DNA of 64,000 nucleotides, taken from Roseateles sp. (GTDB lineage Bacteria; Pseudomonadota; Gammaproteobacteria; Burkholderiales; Burkholderiaceae_C). Shown one piece after another: positions 45,756 through 54,209 of the stretch (position 1 is the stretch's first letter; each line of letters opens with the position of its first letter). The stretch spans positions 22,227 to 86,226 of the forward strand of contig JAEUPJ010000061.1 of assembly GCA_016790285.1 (NCBI GenBank). Reading direction: 5' to 3'. The position numbers and the translations under genes were made by a program. The notes beneath the pieces are model-generated. The model saw only the letters and a program-made list of their open reading frames with translations. It searched no databases and was not told the DNA's origin.

Positions 45756-46964
45756 ATGAGGGTTGCATTCAAGAAGCAGGCGGTTGTCGCCACGGGCGCG
45801 CTGACACTGGTGGCCGCGGCGCTGACAGGCTGTGGCGGCAGTGACACCAAGGCGGCGCCCCCTGCCCCGCCGCCCCCGGAAGTGGGCGTCGTGACTGCGG
45901 CGCCTGGCCGCGCCGACCTGACGACCGAACTGCCCGGTCGGCTGGAGGCCTTCCGCGTCGCCCAGGTGCGTGCCCGGGCTGCCGGCATCCTGCAAAAGCG
46001 CCTCTTCACCGAGGGCTCGGACGTCAAGGCTGGCCAGGCCCTGTTCGAGATCGACGCCGCCCCCTACCGCGCCACGCTGGCCAGCGCGCAAGCCCAGCTC
46101 GCCCGCGCCGAGGCCAACCTGCTGCAGGCCCAGAGCCTGGCCGACCGCTATGCGCCGCTGGCCAAGACCCAGGCCGTGAGCGCCCAGGAAGCGCTCGCCG
46201 CCCAGGCCAGCGCCAAGCAGGCCGCCGCCGACGTGCAGGCGGCCAAGGCCGCGGTGCAGACGGCGCAGATCAACCTCGGCTATGCCGCCGTCACCTCGCC
46301 GATCGCCGGGCGCATCGGCCGCGCCCTCGTCACCGAAGGCGCGTTGGTGGGCCAGGGCGAGGCCACGCCGCTGGCCGTGGTGCAGCAGATCGACAAGCTC
46401 TACGTCAACTTCACCCAGCCCGCGGCCGAGGTGATGCGGCTGCGCGCCGCCCTGGCCAGCGGCCAGCTGCAGCGCGCTGCCGGCAAGGAAGCCGCCGAGG
46501 TGCAGGTCGTGCTGGAGGACGGCAGCCTTTACGGCGCCAAGGGCCGGCTGCTGTTCAGCGACCTGAGCGTGGACCCCGCCACCGGCCAGATCACGCTGCG
46601 CGCCGAACTGCCCAACCCGACGGGCCAGCTGCTGCCGGGCCTGTACGTGCGCGTGCGCCTGGCCCAGGCCGAGGTGGCCGACGGCATCTGGCTGCCGCAG
46701 CAGGCCGTGGCCCGCACGCCGCAGGGCGACACCGTGCTGGTGGTGGCCGAGGACGGCAGCGTCAGCGCGCGGCCGGTCAAGCTCGGCCCGCCGCGCACCG
46801 GCCAGTCGCTCGTGCTGTCGGGCCTGAAGCCGGGCGAGAAGGTCATCGTCGACGGCCTGCAGAAGACGCGCGCCGGCGGCAAGGCGCGGCCGGTGGCCTG
46901 GACCCCGCCCGGCGCGGCGCCCGCCTCCGCACCCGCAGCGGCTTCCGCAGCCTCCAAGGCCTGA
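45756..46964 (+). CDS. RND efflux periplasmic adaptor subunit
   Basis: A 402-residue membrane-fusion protein. The N-terminus has a lipobox (ALTGCGGS), so it should be a lipid-anchored AcrA/MexA-type adaptor. A Pro-rich linker is followed by the lipoyl half-motifs (VRARAAGILQKRLFTEGSDVKAGQALFEID and AAVTSPIAGRIGRALVTEGALVG regions) that flank the alpha-helical hairpin (about 105-165). The C-terminus is Ala/Pro-rich. It links the pump to the outer-membrane channel. It is 6 bp before the pump gene; no regulator is adjacent. Confidence 0.93.
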   Translation: MRVAFKKQAVVATGALTLVAAALTGCGGSDTKAAPPAPPPPEVGVVTAAPGRADLTTELPGRLEAFRVAQVRARAAGILQKRLFTEGSDVKAGQALFEIDAAPYRATLASAQAQLARAEANLLQAQSLADRYAPLAKTQAVSAQEALAAQASAKQAAADVQAAKAAVQTAQINLGYAAVTSPIAGRIGRALVTEGALVGQGEATPLAVVQQIDKLYVNFTQPAAEVMRLRAALASGQLQRAAGKEAAEVQVVLEDGSLYGAKGRLLFSDLSVDPATGQITLRAELPNPTGQLLPGLYVRVRLAQAEVADGIWLPQQAVARTPQGDTVLVVAEDGSVSARPVKLGPPRTGQSLVLSGLKPGEKVIVDGLQKTRAGGKARPVAWTPPGAAPASAPAAASAASKA

Positions 46965-46970
46965 CCCCCC

Positions 46971-49900
46971 ATGGCGCAGTTCTTCATCAACCGGCCCATC
47001 TTCGCGTGGGTCATCGCGCTGTTCATCGCCGTCATCGGCATCGTCGCGGTCAAGCAACTGCCGATCGCGCAGTACCCGCCCGTGGCGCCGCCGGCCATCT
47101 CGGTGTCGGTCACCTACCCCGGCGCCTCGGCGCAGACGCTCGAAGACGCCGTCATCAGCATCATCGAGCGCGAGATGAACGGCTCGCCCGGCCTCATCTA
47201 CATGGAGGCCGTCAGCCAGGCGGACGGCACCGGCTCGCTCACGCTGAACTTCGACCCCGCCACCAACCCCGACCTGGCGCAGGTGGACGTGCAAAACCGC
47301 CTGGCCCGCGCCACGCCGCGGCTGCCGGCCAGCGTCATCCAGCAGGGCGTGCGGGTGGACAAGGCCAACCCCAACTTCCTGCTCTTCACCATCCTGTCGA
47401 GCGACAACCCGGCCTTCGACCCCGTGGCGCTGGGCGACTACGCCTCGCGCACCGTGCTGCCCGAGATCCAGCGCGTGCCGGGCGTCGGCCAGGCCAGCCT
47501 CTTCGGCACCGAGCGCGGCATGCGCATCTGGCTGGACCCGACCAAGCTGCAGGGCTTGCGCCTCTCGCCCGCCGACGTGAACGACGCCATCCGCGCGCAG
47601 AACGCGCAGGTGGACTCCGGCACCATCGGCGACCAGCCCAGCGTGCCCGGCCAGGGCCTCTTTGCGACCGTCGTGGTGCGCGGGCAGCTCACCAGCGCCG
47701 AGCAGTTCGGCAACATCGTGCTGCGCGCCAACGCCGACGGCTCCACCGTGCGGCTGAAGGACGTGGCCCGCGTCGAGCTCGGCGCCCAGACCTACGGCGG
47801 CCGCTCCACGCGACTGAACGGCCAGCCCTCGGTGGGCATCGGCGTGCAGCTGGCCCCCTCGGCCAACGCGCTGCAGACGGCCGACGCCGTCAAGAAGCGC
47901 CTGAAGGAGCTGCAGCCCTACTTCCCCGCCGGCGTGAAGGCAGCCATCCCGTTCGACAGCTCGCTGTTCATCGACATCTCCATCTCGCAGGTCGTCGAGA
48001 CGCTCGTCGAGGCGGTGTTGCTCGTGTTCGTCGTGATGTTCATCTTCCTGCAGAACATCCGCTACACGCTGATCCCGACGCTGGTCGTGCCGATTGCGCT
48101 GCTGGGCAGCTTCGCCACGCTGCTGGCCCTGGGCTTCTCGATCAACGTGCTGACGATGTTCGGCATGGTGCTGGTCATCGGCATCGTGGTGGACGACGCC
48201 ATCGTGGTGGTCGAGAACGTCGAGCGCATCATGAGCGAGGAGGGCCTGTCGCCCCTCAAGGCCACACGCAAGGCCATGGGGCAGATCTCAGGCGCCATCG
48301 TCGGCGTGACGGTGGTGCTGATCTCGGTGTTCGTGCCGCTGGCCTTCTTCAGCGGCGCCATCGGCAACATCTACCGCCAGTTCTCGGCGGTGATGGTCAG
48401 CGCCATTGCGTTCTCGGCCTTCCTGGCGCTGTCGCTCACGCCCGCGCTGTGCGCGACGCTGCTCAAGCCGGTCGAGGCCGGCCACCACCTGGAGAAGGGC
48501 GGCTTCTTCGGCGCCTTCAACCGCGGCTTCAACCGCATGGCGCGACGCTACGAGAATGGCATCACGCGCATGCTGCGGCGCGCGCCGCGCTGGCTCGTCC
48601 TGTATGCCGCCGTCATTGCGGTGGCCGTGCTGATGTTCCAGAAGCTGCCGACCTCCTTCGTGCCCAATGAAGACCAGGGCAGCATCCTCGTGAACGTGCA
48701 GCTGCCTCCGGGCGCCACGCAGGAGCGCACGCTGGCGGTCATGAAGCAGGCCGAGGACTTCATGCTCAAGCAGCCCGAAGTGGAGAGCATGGTGAGCGTG
48801 GTGGGCTTCAGCTTCGCGGGCTCGGGCCAGAACGCGGCCCTGGGCTTCGTCACGCTCAAGCCCTGGGACGAGCGCAAGGGCGCGGAGCACTCGGCGCAGG
48901 CGCTGGTGCAACGCAGCTTCGGCGCGCTGGGCAAGATCCGCGACGCGGTCATCTTCCCCGTGAGCCCGCCGCCCATCCGCGACCTGGGTCGCGCCAACGG
49001 CTTCGCCTTCCGCCTGCAGGACCGCAGCGGCACGCACAGCCGCGCCGAGCTGCTCGCCGCCCGCGGCCAGCTGCTCGCGGCCGCGGCCAAGAGCCCGCTG
49101 CTGGCGGCCGTGCGGCCCGACGGCCTGGAAGACGCCGCGCAGCTGGAGCTGCAGATCGACCGCGAACGCGCGCTGGCCCTGGGCGTGCCCATCGCGGCCA
49201 TCAACGCCACGCTGGGCACGTCGCTCGGGTCGAGCTACGTGAACGACTTCCCCAACGCCGGGCGGCTGCAGCGCGTCGTCGTGCAGGCCCAGGCGCAGGC
49301 CCGCATGACACCGGAGGACCTGCTCAAGCTCAACGTGCTCAACAGCGCCGGCCAGCCGGTGCCGGTGGCCGCGTTCGCGACGAGCCGCTGGATCAGCGGC
49401 GCGGTGCAGACGGTGCGCTACAACGGCTACGCCACGATGCGCATCGCTGGCGAGCCGGCCAAGGGCGTGTCCACGGGCGCGGCCATCGCCGAGATGGAGC
49501 GCATCGCCGCCACGCTGCCCGACGGCTTCGGCTACGAATGGACGGGCCAGACGCGCGAGGAAAAGCTCTCGGGCTCCACCGCCTTCATCCTGTTCGGCTT
49601 CTCGCTGCTGGCGGTGTTCCTTTGCCTGGCGGCGCTCTACGAGAGCTGGAGCATCCCGTTCGCGGTGCTGCTGGTCGTGCCGCTCGGGGTGCTGGGCGTG
49701 GTGCTCGGCGCGTCGTTCCGAGGGCTGGAGAACGACGTCTACTTCAAGGTCGGCATGATCACCATCATTGGCCTGGCGGCCAAGAACGCGGTGCTGATCA
49801 TCGAGTTCGCCAAGGACCTGCAGGCCCACGGCAAGAGTGCGGTGGAGGCGGTCATCGAGGCGGCCCACCTGCGCTTTCGGCCCATCCTGATGACGTCGCT

Positions 49901-50129
49901 GGCCTTCATCCTGGGCGTGCTGCCGCTGGTGCTCGCCAGCGGTGCGGGCTCGGCCAGCCAGCGCGCCATCGGCACGGGCGTGATGGGCGGCATGATCTCG
50001 GCGACGCTGCTGGCGGTGTTCCTGGTGCCGGTGTTCTTCGTCGTCGTGAGGCGCTTCTTCCCCGGCAGCGAGCGGCAACGCCGGCGCGACGCCCACGAGG
50101 GCGAGGACAACGGCGGGAGTGCCGCATGA
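46971..50129 (+). CDS. RND multidrug efflux transporter (HAE1/AcrB type)
   Basis: A 1052-residue inner-membrane pump. The start MAQFFINRPIFAWVIALFI and LPIAQYPPVAPPAISVS are typical of AcrB/MexB proteins. The proton-relay Asp pair is in IVVDDAIVVVENVER (about residue 405), and the essential Lys is in AAKNAVLIIEF (about 940). It takes drugs or metabolites from the periplasm and inner membrane and passes them to the outer-membrane channel. Full length; stop overlaps the channel gene (ATGA). Confidence 0.96.
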   Translation: MAQFFINRPIFAWVIALFIAVIGIVAVKQLPIAQYPPVAPPAISVSVTYPGASAQTLEDAVISIIEREMNGSPGLIYMEAVSQADGTGSLTLNFDPATNPDLAQVDVQNRLARATPRLPASVIQQGVRVDKANPNFLLFTILSSDNPAFDPVALGDYASRTVLPEIQRVPGVGQASLFGTERGMRIWLDPTKLQGLRLSPADVNDAIRAQNAQVDSGTIGDQPSVPGQGLFATVVVRGQLTSAEQFGNIVLRANADGSTVRLKDVARVELGAQTYGGRSTRLNGQPSVGIGVQLAPSANALQTADAVKKRLKELQPYFPAGVKAAIPFDSSLFIDISISQVVETLVEAVLLVFVVMFIFLQNIRYTLIPTLVVPIALLGSFATLLALGFSINVLTMFGMVLVIGIVVDDAIVVVENVERIMSEEGLSPLKATRKAMGQISGAIVGVTVVLISVFVPLAFFSGAIGNIYRQFSAVMVSAIAFSAFLALSLTPALCATLLKPVEAGHHLEKGGFFGAFNRGFNRMARRYENGITRMLRRAPRWLVLYAAVIAVAVLMFQKLPTSFVPNEDQGSILVNVQLPPGATQERTLAVMKQAEDFMLKQPEVESMVSVVGFSFAGSGQNAALGFVTLKPWDERKGAEHSAQALVQRSFGALGKIRDAVIFPVSPPPIRDLGRANGFAFRLQDRSGTHSRAELLAARGQLLAAAAKSPLLAAVRPDGLEDAAQLELQIDRERALALGVPIAAINATLGTSLGSSYVNDFPNAGRLQRVVVQAQAQARMTPEDLLKLNVLNSAGQPVPVAAFATSRWISGAVQTVRYNGYATMRIAGEPAKGVSTGAAIAEMERIAATLPDGFGYEWTGQTREEKLSGSTAFILFGFSLLAVFLCLAALYESWSIPFAVLLVVPLGVLGVVLGASFRGLENDVYFKVGMITIIGLAAKNAVLIIEFAKDLQAHGKSAVEAVIEAAHLRFRPILMTSLAFILGVLPLVLASGAGSASQRAIGTGVMGGMISATLLAVFLVPVFFVVVRRFFPGSERQRRRDAHEGEDNGGSAA

Positions 50130-51502
50130 AGACGACGTTCACCCTGATCGCAGCGACCGCGCTGCTCGCTGCCTGCGCCGGCCCCGAGCCCAAGCGCCCC
50201 ACCGCGCCTGAAGCCGCCCAGGCGGCCCTGCCCACGCCCGCCTTCCCCAACGCCGGCGGCAGCGGGCCAGCCGCGGCCGAGCTGCCGTGGGCCCAGGCCT
50301 ACCGCGGCGCGCGGCTGCAGCAGCTCATCCCGCTGGCGCTGGCCAACAACCGCGACCTGCGCATCGCGGCGCTGAACATCGAGTCGGCGCGCGCCACCGC
50401 GGCTGCGCGCGATGCCGACCTGTGGCCCACCGTCAATGTCGGCATCAGCGGCTCGCGCACGCCCACGGCGGCCGGCGGCATCAACAGCCTCTACCAGGCC
50501 GGCCTGCAGGTGTCGGCCTACGAGCTCGACGTGTTCGGCCGCCTGCGCGGCGTGAGCGCCGCCGCTGCCGCCCAGGTGCTGGCGGCGCAGTCGGCCCAGC
50601 AGGCGGTGCGCACCGCGCTGGTTGCGAGCGTCGCGAACGCCGAGATTGCGCTGCAGGCCGACGAGGCCCTGCTCAAGCTCACGCGCGAGACGGTGGCCAC
50701 GCGCGAGCAGTCGCTGTCGCTGATCCGCCAGCGCTTTGACGGCGGCATCGCCGGCGAGCTGGACCTGCGCACGGCGGAGTCCTCGCTGCAGGCGGCCCGC
50801 GCGGCGCTGGCCCAGACGCAGCGCCAGCGCGCGCTCGACGAGAACGCGCTGGTGCTGCTGCTGGGCGGCCCGCTGCCGGCCGGCCTGCCCGCCCCCACGG
50901 GCGACCTCGCCGACTTCGAGCCCCTGGCCGAGCTGCCCGCGGGCGTGCCGGCCGAGGTGCTGACGCGCCGGCCCGACATCCGCCAGGCCGAGTTCGCTCT
51001 CACCGCGGCCGACGCCAACATCGACGCCGCGCGCGCCGCCTTCTGGCCGCGCATCACCCTCACCGCCAGCGCCGGCACCGCGAGCGGCCAGCTGTCGGGC
51101 CTCTTCAAGAACTCGGCCTGGAGCTTCGCGCCGCAGCTGGTGCAGCCGCTCTTTGACGCCGGCCGCAACCGCGCCAACCTGGCGGGCGCCCGCGCCACGC
51201 GGGACCTCGCGACCGCGCAGTACGAGAAGGCCATCCAGACCGCCTTCCGCGAGGTGGCCGACGGCCTGGCCGGCCGCGCGACGCTGGCCGAGCAACGCGC
51301 GGCGCTGGCCGCGCAGGTCGAGGCCGAGACGCGGCGGCTCAACGCGGCCGAGCAGCGCTATGCCGCCGGGGTGTCCAGCGCGCTGGACCGGCTCGACGCG
51401 CAGCGCTCGCTCTTCGCCGCGCAGCAGTCGCTCGTGCAGGTGCAGAGCCAGCGGGCGCAGAACCTCGTGACGCTCTACCGCGCCCTGGGCGGGGGCGGCT
51501 GA
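50126..51502 (+). CDS. Outer-membrane efflux channel (NodT/OprM family)
   Basis: A 458-residue TolC-like channel. The signal peptide ends in a lipobox (LLAACAGPEP), so the protein should be lipidated. Two repeats of helix and strand segments follow, with ANNRDLRIAALNIESARA and RRPDIRQAEFALTAADANI as the usual repeat signatures. It completes the tripartite pump with the two upstream genes. Three bases separate it from the esterase gene. Confidence 0.93.
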   Translation: MKTTFTLIAATALLAACAGPEPKRPTAPEAAQAALPTPAFPNAGGSGPAAAELPWAQAYRGARLQQLIPLALANNRDLRIAALNIESARATAAARDADLWPTVNVGISGSRTPTAAGGINSLYQAGLQVSAYELDVFGRLRGVSAAAAAQVLAAQSAQQAVRTALVASVANAEIALQADEALLKLTRETVATREQSLSLIRQRFDGGIAGELDLRTAESSLQAARAALAQTQRQRALDENALVLLLGGPLPAGLPAPTGDLADFEPLAELPAGVPAEVLTRRPDIRQAEFALTAADANIDAARAAFWPRITLTASAGTASGQLSGLFKNSAWSFAPQLVQPLFDAGRNRANLAGARATRDLATAQYEKAIQTAFREVADGLAGRATLAEQRAALAAQVEAETRRLNAAEQRYAAGVSSALDRLDAQRSLFAAQQSLVQVQSQRAQNLVTLYRALGGGG

Positions 51503-51505
51503 ACG

Positions 51506-52480
51506 ATGCGCGCCTGGCTCGTCGCCGCGGCACTCGCTGCGCTGCTGCCCGCAGCGCAGGCCCAGGAGACGCTGCGCGAGCGGCTCAAGGCCCGCATCGA
51601 GCAGCGCCGCGCCGAGCGTGGCAGCGAGGCGCCGGCTGCCCTGCAGGAGTTGCAGGTGCAGGGCCGCAAGGTGCTGGTGCACGTGCCGCCCACGCTGGAC
51701 CCGGCACGGGCGGCGCCGCTGGTGCTGGCCCTGCACGGCGGCGGCGGCCACGCCGAGCACATGGCCGACGACAGCCACTACGGCCTGCAGAAGAAGGCCG
51801 ACGAGGCCGGCTTCATCGTGGCCTTCCCCAACGGCTACAGCAAGCTGCCCGGCAGCAAGTTCGCCACCTGGAACGCGGGCGGCTGCTGCGGCGACGCGCG
51901 TGACCGCGGCAGCGACGACGTCGCCTTCGCCCGCGCCGTGGTGGCCGCCGTGCAGGCGCGCTGGCGCGTGGACGCCGGCCGCGTCTTCGCCACCGGCATG
52001 TCCAACGGCGGCATGCTGGCCCACCGCCTGGCCTGCGAGGCGGCCGACGTCTTCCGCGCCGTGGCCTCGGTGGCCGGCACGGATGCGACCGAGCGCTGCG
52101 CGCCGAGCCGGCCCATCTCGGTGCTGCACATCCACGCGCGGGACGACGACCACGTGCTGTTCGAGGGCGGCGCCGGCGCGGGTGCCTTCCGCGACACGAG
52201 CAAGGTGATGGCCTTCGTGTCCGTGCCGGAGACGGTGGCGCGCTGGGTCGCGCGCGACCGCTGCACGGCGCCAGCCCAGCGCACGCTCGACGTGCCCGGC
52301 GCCTTCTGCGAGGCCCACGCCGGCTGCGCCGACGGCCGCGAGGTGCAGCTGTGCGTCACCGAGACCGGCGGCCACTCCTGGCCCGGCGCGCCCACCGTGC
52401 GCCGCGGCAAACCCGGCGCCTCCACGGCGCTGAACGCCAACGACGTGATCTGGCGGTTTTTCGAGCGAGCCAGCGAGTGA
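51506..52480 (+). CDS. Secreted LpqC/PHB-depolymerase-type esterase
   Basis: A 324-residue alpha/beta hydrolase. It has a signal peptide (MRAWLVAAALAALLPAAQAQ), LVLALHGGGGHAEHM with the oxyanion region, FPNGYSKLPGS, the nucleophile Ser in ATGMSNGGMLAHRLACE and the catalytic His in TGGHSWPG. Several Cys suggest disulfide bonds in the periplasm or outside. The family includes poly(3-hydroxybutyrate) depolymerase-like and feruloyl esterases. Substrate unknown. The gene starts 3 bp after the efflux channel and is probably read from the efflux promoter. Confidence 0.83.
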   Translation: MRAWLVAAALAALLPAAQAQETLRERLKARIEQRRAERGSEAPAALQELQVQGRKVLVHVPPTLDPARAAPLVLALHGGGGHAEHMADDSHYGLQKKADEAGFIVAFPNGYSKLPGSKFATWNAGGCCGDARDRGSDDVAFARAVVAAVQARWRVDAGRVFATGMSNGGMLAHRLACEAADVFRAVASVAGTDATERCAPSRPISVLHIHARDDDHVLFEGGAGAGAFRDTSKVMAFVSVPETVARWVARDRCTAPAQRTLDVPGAFCEAHAGCADGREVQLCVTETGGHSWPGAPTVRRGKPGASTALNANDVIWRFFERASE

Positions 52481-52531
52481 GCTGGGCGCGCGCCCGGTCC
52501 GCCTTCCTGAGGGCCTTCTGTCCGCCCCATC

Positions 52532-52578
52532 TTGACAACGTTGTCTTCCCTCTTCAACAATCCATGAAAGCGCTTTCA
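52532..52578 (+). promoter_or_regulatory. Promoter with two LacI-type operators before the thioredoxin-MFS genes
   Basis: GACAACGTTGTC (52534-52545) and TGAAAGCGCTTTCA (52565-52578) are perfect palindromes with a central CG, the shape typical of LacI/GalR-family operators. Their centres are 32 bp or about three helical turns apart. A consensus -35 TTGACA (52532-52537) overlaps the first. An AACAAT (52556-52561, four of six matches, 18-bp spacer) could be the -10, which would put the start of transcription inside the second. No LacI-family gene lies in this window. Confidence 0.6.
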
Positions 52579-52581
52579 ATC

Positions 52582-53076
52582 ATGTCGACCTCGCCGATCT
52601 CCCGCCGCGCCCTGACCGCCTCCCTGCTCGCCGCTGCCGGCCTCGCCGCCAGCCTGTCGGCCGCCGCGGCCGGCCCGCCCGCCATCTACGACGAAGGCGC
52701 CGACGCCAAGGCCGCCATCCAGGCCACGCTCGCCGATGCCGCCAAGGCCAAGGTGCCCGTGCTCGTCGTCTTCGGCGCCAACTGGTGCGGCGACTGCCGC
52801 ATGCTGGACGCGACCTTCAAGAACGGCCCGAGCGCCCCGCTCATCGCCAAGCACTTCAAGGTCGTGAAGGTGGACGTGGGCCGCTTCGACCGCAACGTCG
52901 ACATCGCCGAGGGCTACCGCGTGCCGCTCAAGAAGGGCATCCCGGCCGTGGCCGTGCTGTCGCCCGAGGGCAAGCTGATCTACGCCACGGAAGGCGGCGA
53001 GCTGGCTGACGCCCGCAAGATGGGCGACCAGGGCGTCTACGACTTCTTCACCCGCATCACCGCCAAGGCCCAGTGA
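52582..53076 (+). CDS. Exported thioredoxin-fold protein
   Basis: A 164-residue thioredoxin-like protein with a signal sequence that contains a twin-arginine pair (SPISRRALTASLLAAAGLAAS). The redox motif is WCGDC within VVFGANWCGDCRMLD, and a cis-Pro segment is KKGIPAVAVLSPEG. It probably reduces or isomerises disulfides in the periplasm. The ATG at 52582 is preferred because the putative transcription start lies near 52568; an in-frame ATG at 52564 would add six residues. The GTGA overlap with the MFS gene indicates coupling. Confidence 0.82.
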   Translation: MSTSPISRRALTASLLAAAGLAASLSAAAAGPPAIYDEGADAKAAIQATLADAAKAKVPVLVVFGANWCGDCRMLDATFKNGPSAPLIAKHFKVVKVDVGRFDRNVDIAEGYRVPLKKGIPAVAVLSPEGKLIYATEGGELADARKMGDQGVYDFFTRITAKAQ

Positions 53077-54209
53077 CCGCCCTGACTCACGCCTCCCGCG
53101 CCGTTCGGGCGCAGTTCTTCGTGTTGGGCGTGATGTTCGCGACCTGGGGCGTGCATGTGCCCACCGTGAAGGGCCACTACGGCCTGGGCGAGCAGGCGCT
53201 GGCGCTGGCCATGCTGGCCGGTGGCGTGGGCGCGCTGATGGCGCTGGCCCAGGCCGGGCGCATCGTCGGGCGCTGGGGGCCGGCGGCGGTGTCGGGGGCG
53301 ATGGGCCTGCTGTGCTGTGCGGCCATCGCAGCGCTGCTGGCCTGGCCCGTGTATGGCGCGCTGCTGGCGGTGATGCTGGTCTTCGGCATCAGCGGCAGCC
53401 TGCTGGACGTGGCCATCAACACCGAGGCCACCGAGATCGAGCACCAGAGCGGCCGCCCGCTCATGAGCGGCTTTCACGGCATGTTCAGCCTGGGCGGCAT
53501 GGCCGGCGCGGGCCTGGGCAGCGCGGCCCCGGCGCTGGGCTTGTCAGTACAGGGCCACCTCTTCGTGGCCACGGGGCTCGGGGCCGTCGTCTCGCTGCTG
53601 GCCAGCCGGGCCATGCTGCCCGTGCCCGCCCACCCCGGCGAAGCCAAGCACCCCTTGAGCCTGCCGCGCGGCCCGCTGCTGCTGCTGGGCGTGCTCGCGT
53701 CCATGGGCCTGATCGCCGAGGGCGCGATGTACGACTGGAGCGTGCTCTTCATGAAGCAGGAGCGCGACAGCACCGCCAGCACAGCGGCACTGGCCTATGC
53801 CAGCTTCAGCGGTGCGATGGCCGTGGGCCGCTTCGGCGGCGACTGGGTGCGCGCGCGCCTGTCGGGCACGGCACTCATGCGCGCCAGCGGCGTGCTCGCC
53901 GCCGCCGGCATGGCGCTGGCGCTGGCCGTGCCCTCCGCGGCCGTGGCGCTGGGTGGCTTCGCGCTCGTGGGCCTGGGGTTGTCCAACGTGGTGCCGGTGC
54001 TGTTCAGCGCGGCGTCCCGGGTGCCGGGCGTGTCGTCGGCGCACGGCATCGCGGCGGTGTCGGGCGTGGGCTACCTGGGCATGATGGCCGGCCCGCCGCT
54101 CATCGGGCTGGTGGCGGAGCACTCGTCGCTGACGGCGGGGCTGGTGGTGGTCGTCGTGTTCGCGGTGTTCATGGCCTTGTCGGCACGGCGGGCGATGCCG
54201 CAGGCTTGA
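53073..54209 (+). CDS. MFS transporter
   Basis: A 378-residue carrier with 12 predicted helices of the YbjJ-like group (FFVLGVMFATWGVHVPTVKGHYGL, MSGFHGMFSLGGMAGAG, DWSVLFMKQE). The start is GTG at 53073, overlapping the thioredoxin stop (GTGA). It is controlled, by inference, from the LacI-type promoter at 52532-52578. Cargo is unknown. Its 3' end overlaps the convergent SGNH hydrolase gene by 41 bp. Confidence 0.87.
   Translation: MTALTHASRAVRAQFFVLGVMFATWGVHVPTVKGHYGLGEQALALAMLAGGVGALMALAQAGRIVGRWGPAAVSGAMGLLCCAAIAALLAWPVYGALLAVMLVFGISGSLLDVAINTEATEIEHQSGRPLMSGFHGMFSLGGMAGAGLGSAAPALGLSVQGHLFVATGLGAVVSLLASRAMLPVPAHPGEAKHPLSLPRGPLLLLGVLASMGLIAEGAMYDWSVLFMKQERDSTASTAALAYASFSGAMAVGRFGGDWVRARLSGTALMRASGVLAAAGMALALAVPSAAVALGGFALVGLGLSNVVPVLFSAASRVPGVSSAHGIAAVSGVGYLGMMAGPPLIGLVAEHSSLTAGLVVVVVFAVFMALSARRAMPQA

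Noticed and set aside
48288-50096. A 602-residue minus-strand frame opposite the RND pump
   Set aside because: The pump frame carries all AcrB motifs; this is its antisense shadow.
52484-52495. The palindrome GGGCGCGCGCCC after the esterase gene
   Set aside because: A 12-bp GC-only palindrome is expected by chance in DNA of this composition, and it has no T-tract.
49739-52579. A 946-residue open frame on the minus strand across the efflux and esterase genes
   Set aside because: It is antisense to well-supported genes, is rich in Arg, Gly, His and Gln, and has no recognisable domain. Long spurious antisense frames are expected at this GC content.
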